A DNA stretch of 64,000 nt from Shuttleworthella satelles DSM 14600. Lineage in GTDB: Bacteria > Bacillota > Clostridia > Lachnospirales > Lachnospiraceae. Position 1 is the first letter of the stretch. Every line of letters starts with the position of its first letter. This document shows positions 62,380 to 64,000 of this stretch, piece after piece. Made by a program: the position numbers and the translations under genes. Where the stretch lies: contig NZ_GG665866.1 of NCBI RefSeq assembly GCF_000160115.1, positions 372,001 to 436,000 on the forward strand. The letters run 5' to 3'. Below the pieces are notes generated by a model. The model ran no database searches, was not told where the DNA came from, and saw only the letters and a program-made list of their open reading frames with translations.

Positions 62380-63120
62380 CTATCTGCTCTCACATGCCAT
62401 CATGACCATGGTCATGGCCGCAATGGCCGCCGTATCGGTTCTTAAAATCCGTCTGCCCAGGGAAATGACTCTGATATTGTCTTTTCCTTGAGCCGCCTTT
62501 ATCTCATCTGCCGCGAATCCACCTTCCGGCCCAATAAATATGCCAATGCCTCCTGCATGGGCTACAGCCGTCAGGGCTTCGCCAGTCGCCTGCATGCCGC
62601 GGGCATTCTCATAGGGAAGAAGGACCAGATCCGCGTCACCCGCGTCATCCAGGGCTTTCTGATAAGGTGTGACCGGGGCGATCCTTGGAATGATGCTGCG
62701 TTTTGACTGTCGGGCTGCGTTTGCCGCAATCGCTTGCCAGCGTTCTCTCTTTCTGGCTTTCTTCTTCTCGTCCAGCCTGACCACGCAGTATCTGGTCTCC
62801 ACCGGAACAATCTCATAAACCCCGAGTTCAACCGCCTTCTCAATGACCGTCTCCATCCGGTCCCCCTTGGGAATCGCCTGAAAGAGACAGATCTTCTGGG
62901 CGAGTTCCGTGCTGGCAGCCTCCTCAACCAGCTTTACAGTCATCTCCTCCCGATCTACCATCAGGACATGACCATAATAATCCCTGCCGCCGCGCACACT
63001 GACACGCACTTCCTCTCCGGGACGGATGCGAACGACTCTCCCTAGATGCCTGGCATCCTCTCCCTGAATCGTGACGATCTCATCATTCACTTGCCGCGCG
63101 TCGACAAAGACCTGCTGCAT
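62380..63120 (-). CDS. rsmE: 16S rRNA (uracil-1498-N3)-methyltransferase
   Basis: The 246-residue SPOUT-class enzyme methylates U1498 of 16S rRNA. It has an N-terminal PUA-like domain and a knotted SAM domain: FQAIPKGDRMETVIEKAVELGV, IFIGPEGGFAADEI and VISLGRRILRTDTAAIAA. ATG at 63120 (MQQVF) follows GGTGGAGAAGA and matches homologues. It follows prmA, a common pairing in Firmicutes. Confidence 0.96.
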   Translation of the reverse strand: MQQVFVDARQVNDEIVTIQGEDARHLGRVVRIRPGEEVRVSVRGGRDYYGHVLMVDREEMTVKLVEEAASTELAQKICLFQAIPKGDRMETVIEKAVELGVYEIVPVETRYCVVRLDEKKKARKRERWQAIAANAARQSKRSIIPRIAPVTPYQKALDDAGDADLVLLPYENARGMQATGEALTAVAHAGGIGIFIGPEGGFAADEIKAAQGKDNIRVISLGRRILRTDTAAIAAMTMVMMACESR

Positions 63121-63199
63121 TCTTCTCCACCTGCTTTTCCAGCACAGGAGATCCCCCAAAAACGGATCTCTTTATTGTTCTGCCATTCTGTATCACGAA

Positions 63200-64000
63200 T
63201 CATTCCGGTCGCCTGGCAATGATACTGCGCCACTCACCCAGGGCATTGACCTCGACAATTTCCAGTTTCTGATTCCTCAGGGCATCTTCCACCTCTTCTT
63301 GCTTGAAGTCAATAATTCCGGATGTGATAAGAAGACCTCCCGGTCGGAGCCGATCCCGAAGATCCGGCCCCATCGCCGTGATAATATCCGCCAGAATATT
63401 AGCGAAGACAAGATCATAGCAGCCCTCTCCCAGTTCCTTCCGCAGTCCGGTATCCTCCGCCAGATTTCCGATATAAAAGCGCGCCGGGTCAAAGCAAAAA
63501 CCATTGGCCTCCATATTCTGCGCGACCGCATCCTTACAAATCGGGTCGATATCCGTACCCGCCAGCGAACCGGCGCCAAGGCTTGCGGCAACTACAGAGA
63601 GAATCCCGGAGCCAAAACCCACATCCAGAATAGCATCTCCCTTCTTCAGATAATGACGCATGGCCCGGATACAGAGTTCGGTACTCTCATGCCTGCCGGT
63701 TCCGAAGGCAATGCCCGGATCAATGCGAATCAGGGTCTTCCCTTCCAGGTCTGCGGGAGGGTTCTCCCAACTGGGGACAAAGAGAATATCCTCAATGGAA
63801 AAGCTGTGGAAGTACTCTTTCCACTTGTCCTGCCAGTCCTCTCGCCGGATCCGTTCCTCACGGATGGTCAAAGAACCCATATCCGCATATGCTCTGGCCC
63901 CTTCCAGGGCACTTCGAACTCTCCTGAGCAGTTCGGTATGATCCCCCTCTGCGTCCAGATAGAAACGGATGCGGCAGGAGCCGTCGTCCTCCGGCAGATC
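63200..64000 (-). CDS. prmA: Ribosomal protein L11 methyltransferase (N-terminus off the window)
   Basis: The minus-strand frame is open from base 64000 and continues past it: the first visible codons read DLPEDDGSCRIRFYLDAEGD. The methyltransferase domain has ILDVGFGSGILSVVAASLGA for SAM, AGTDIDPICKDAVAQN and DLVFANILADII (NPP-like catalytic region). PrmA trimethylates L11. An internal ATG at 63880 is not the true start. It heads the prmA-rsmE-nifS-thiI cluster. Confidence 0.94.
   Translation of the reverse strand, partial: DLPEDDGSCRIRFYLDAEGDHTELLRRVRSALEGARAYADMGSLTIREERIRREDWQDKWKEYFHSFSIEDILFVPSWENPPADLEGKTLIRIDPGIAFGTGRHESTELCIRAMRHYLKKGDAILDVGFGSGILSVVAASLGAGSLAGTDIDPICKDAVAQNMEANGFCFDPARFYIGNLAEDTGLRKELGEGCYDLVFANILADIITAMGPDLRDRLRPGGLLITSGIIDFKQEEVEDALRNQKLEIVEVNALGEWRSIIARRPE

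Overview
This 64 kb window is a stretch of bacterial chromosome, slightly GC-rich and densely coded, with most genes on the minus strand. It looks like a low-complexity-genome Clostridium relative of the Lachnospiraceae type. Supporting signs are an LL-diaminopimelate aminotransferase (DapL) route to lysine, HemZ, a Crh/HPr-like protein without the catalytic histidine, PepD, an OPT transporter, paired YhgE/Pip proteins, strong AGGAGG ribosome binding sites and TTGACA/TATAAT promoters. The species cannot be fixed from the sequence alone. I see no prophage, CRISPR array, transposase or rRNA.

Layout, left to right. 1-4.5 kb: divergent shikimate genes (aroD cut by the window edge, aroE), thrH, a CYTH protein, two tRNA-Leu genes and a nitroreductase. 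4.7-9.6 kb: an RNA methyltransferase with a HEAT-like N-terminus, a candidate small RNA, and a GntR-controlled membrane operon with a YhfC-type intramembrane protease. 9.7-16 kb: ilvE, a secreted endonuclease/phosphatase-fold protein, aspS, hisS and a tiny lysine-rich protein. 16-25.7 kb: a large thioester/SpaA-type surface protein, rubredoxin, a MATE exporter, an aldo/keto reductase and a two-gene ABC exporter behind a DtxR-like operator. 25.9-32.4 kb: an isolated cobI, a second nitroreductase and a three-gene operon of two YhgE/Pip proteins flanking a small membrane protein. 32.6-42.6 kb: an EamA transporter, udp-hemZ, a metallo-hydrolase plus the Rel stringent-response enzyme, a GNAT fusion with dapL, and a eukaryote-type hisA. 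42.8-51.3 kb: guaB, an amidase plus PAP2 phosphatase pair, a CarD-like regulator with a structured leader and a coupled 37-residue membrane peptide, pepD, a PqqD-like protein and an OPT transporter. 51.6-64 kb: trmO, apt, a malQ-lacI-glgP alpha-glucan operon with a textbook cre-type operator, mtaB, the Crh-like gene, and prmA-rsmE-nifS-thiI, a translation and tRNA-thiolation cluster cut by the right edge.

How genes work together. MalQ, the LacI regulator and GlgP form a self-regulated glucan-use operon, and the Crh-like protein nearby may feed the same catabolite control. NifS probably supplies sulfur to ThiI, which lacks a rhodanese domain. MtaB and TrmO both act on t6A37 of tRNA. DapL supplies DAP for a peptidoglycan that the amidase may trim.

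The least explained parts are the small things: a family of near-identical hairpins behind three unrelated genes, spacers built of 19- to 25-bp degenerate tandem repeats, the CarD-like leader with its membrane micropeptide, a candidate small RNA near 6.8 kb, and the YhgE triad. These are the best leads for new biology; most of the rest is ordinary housekeeping.
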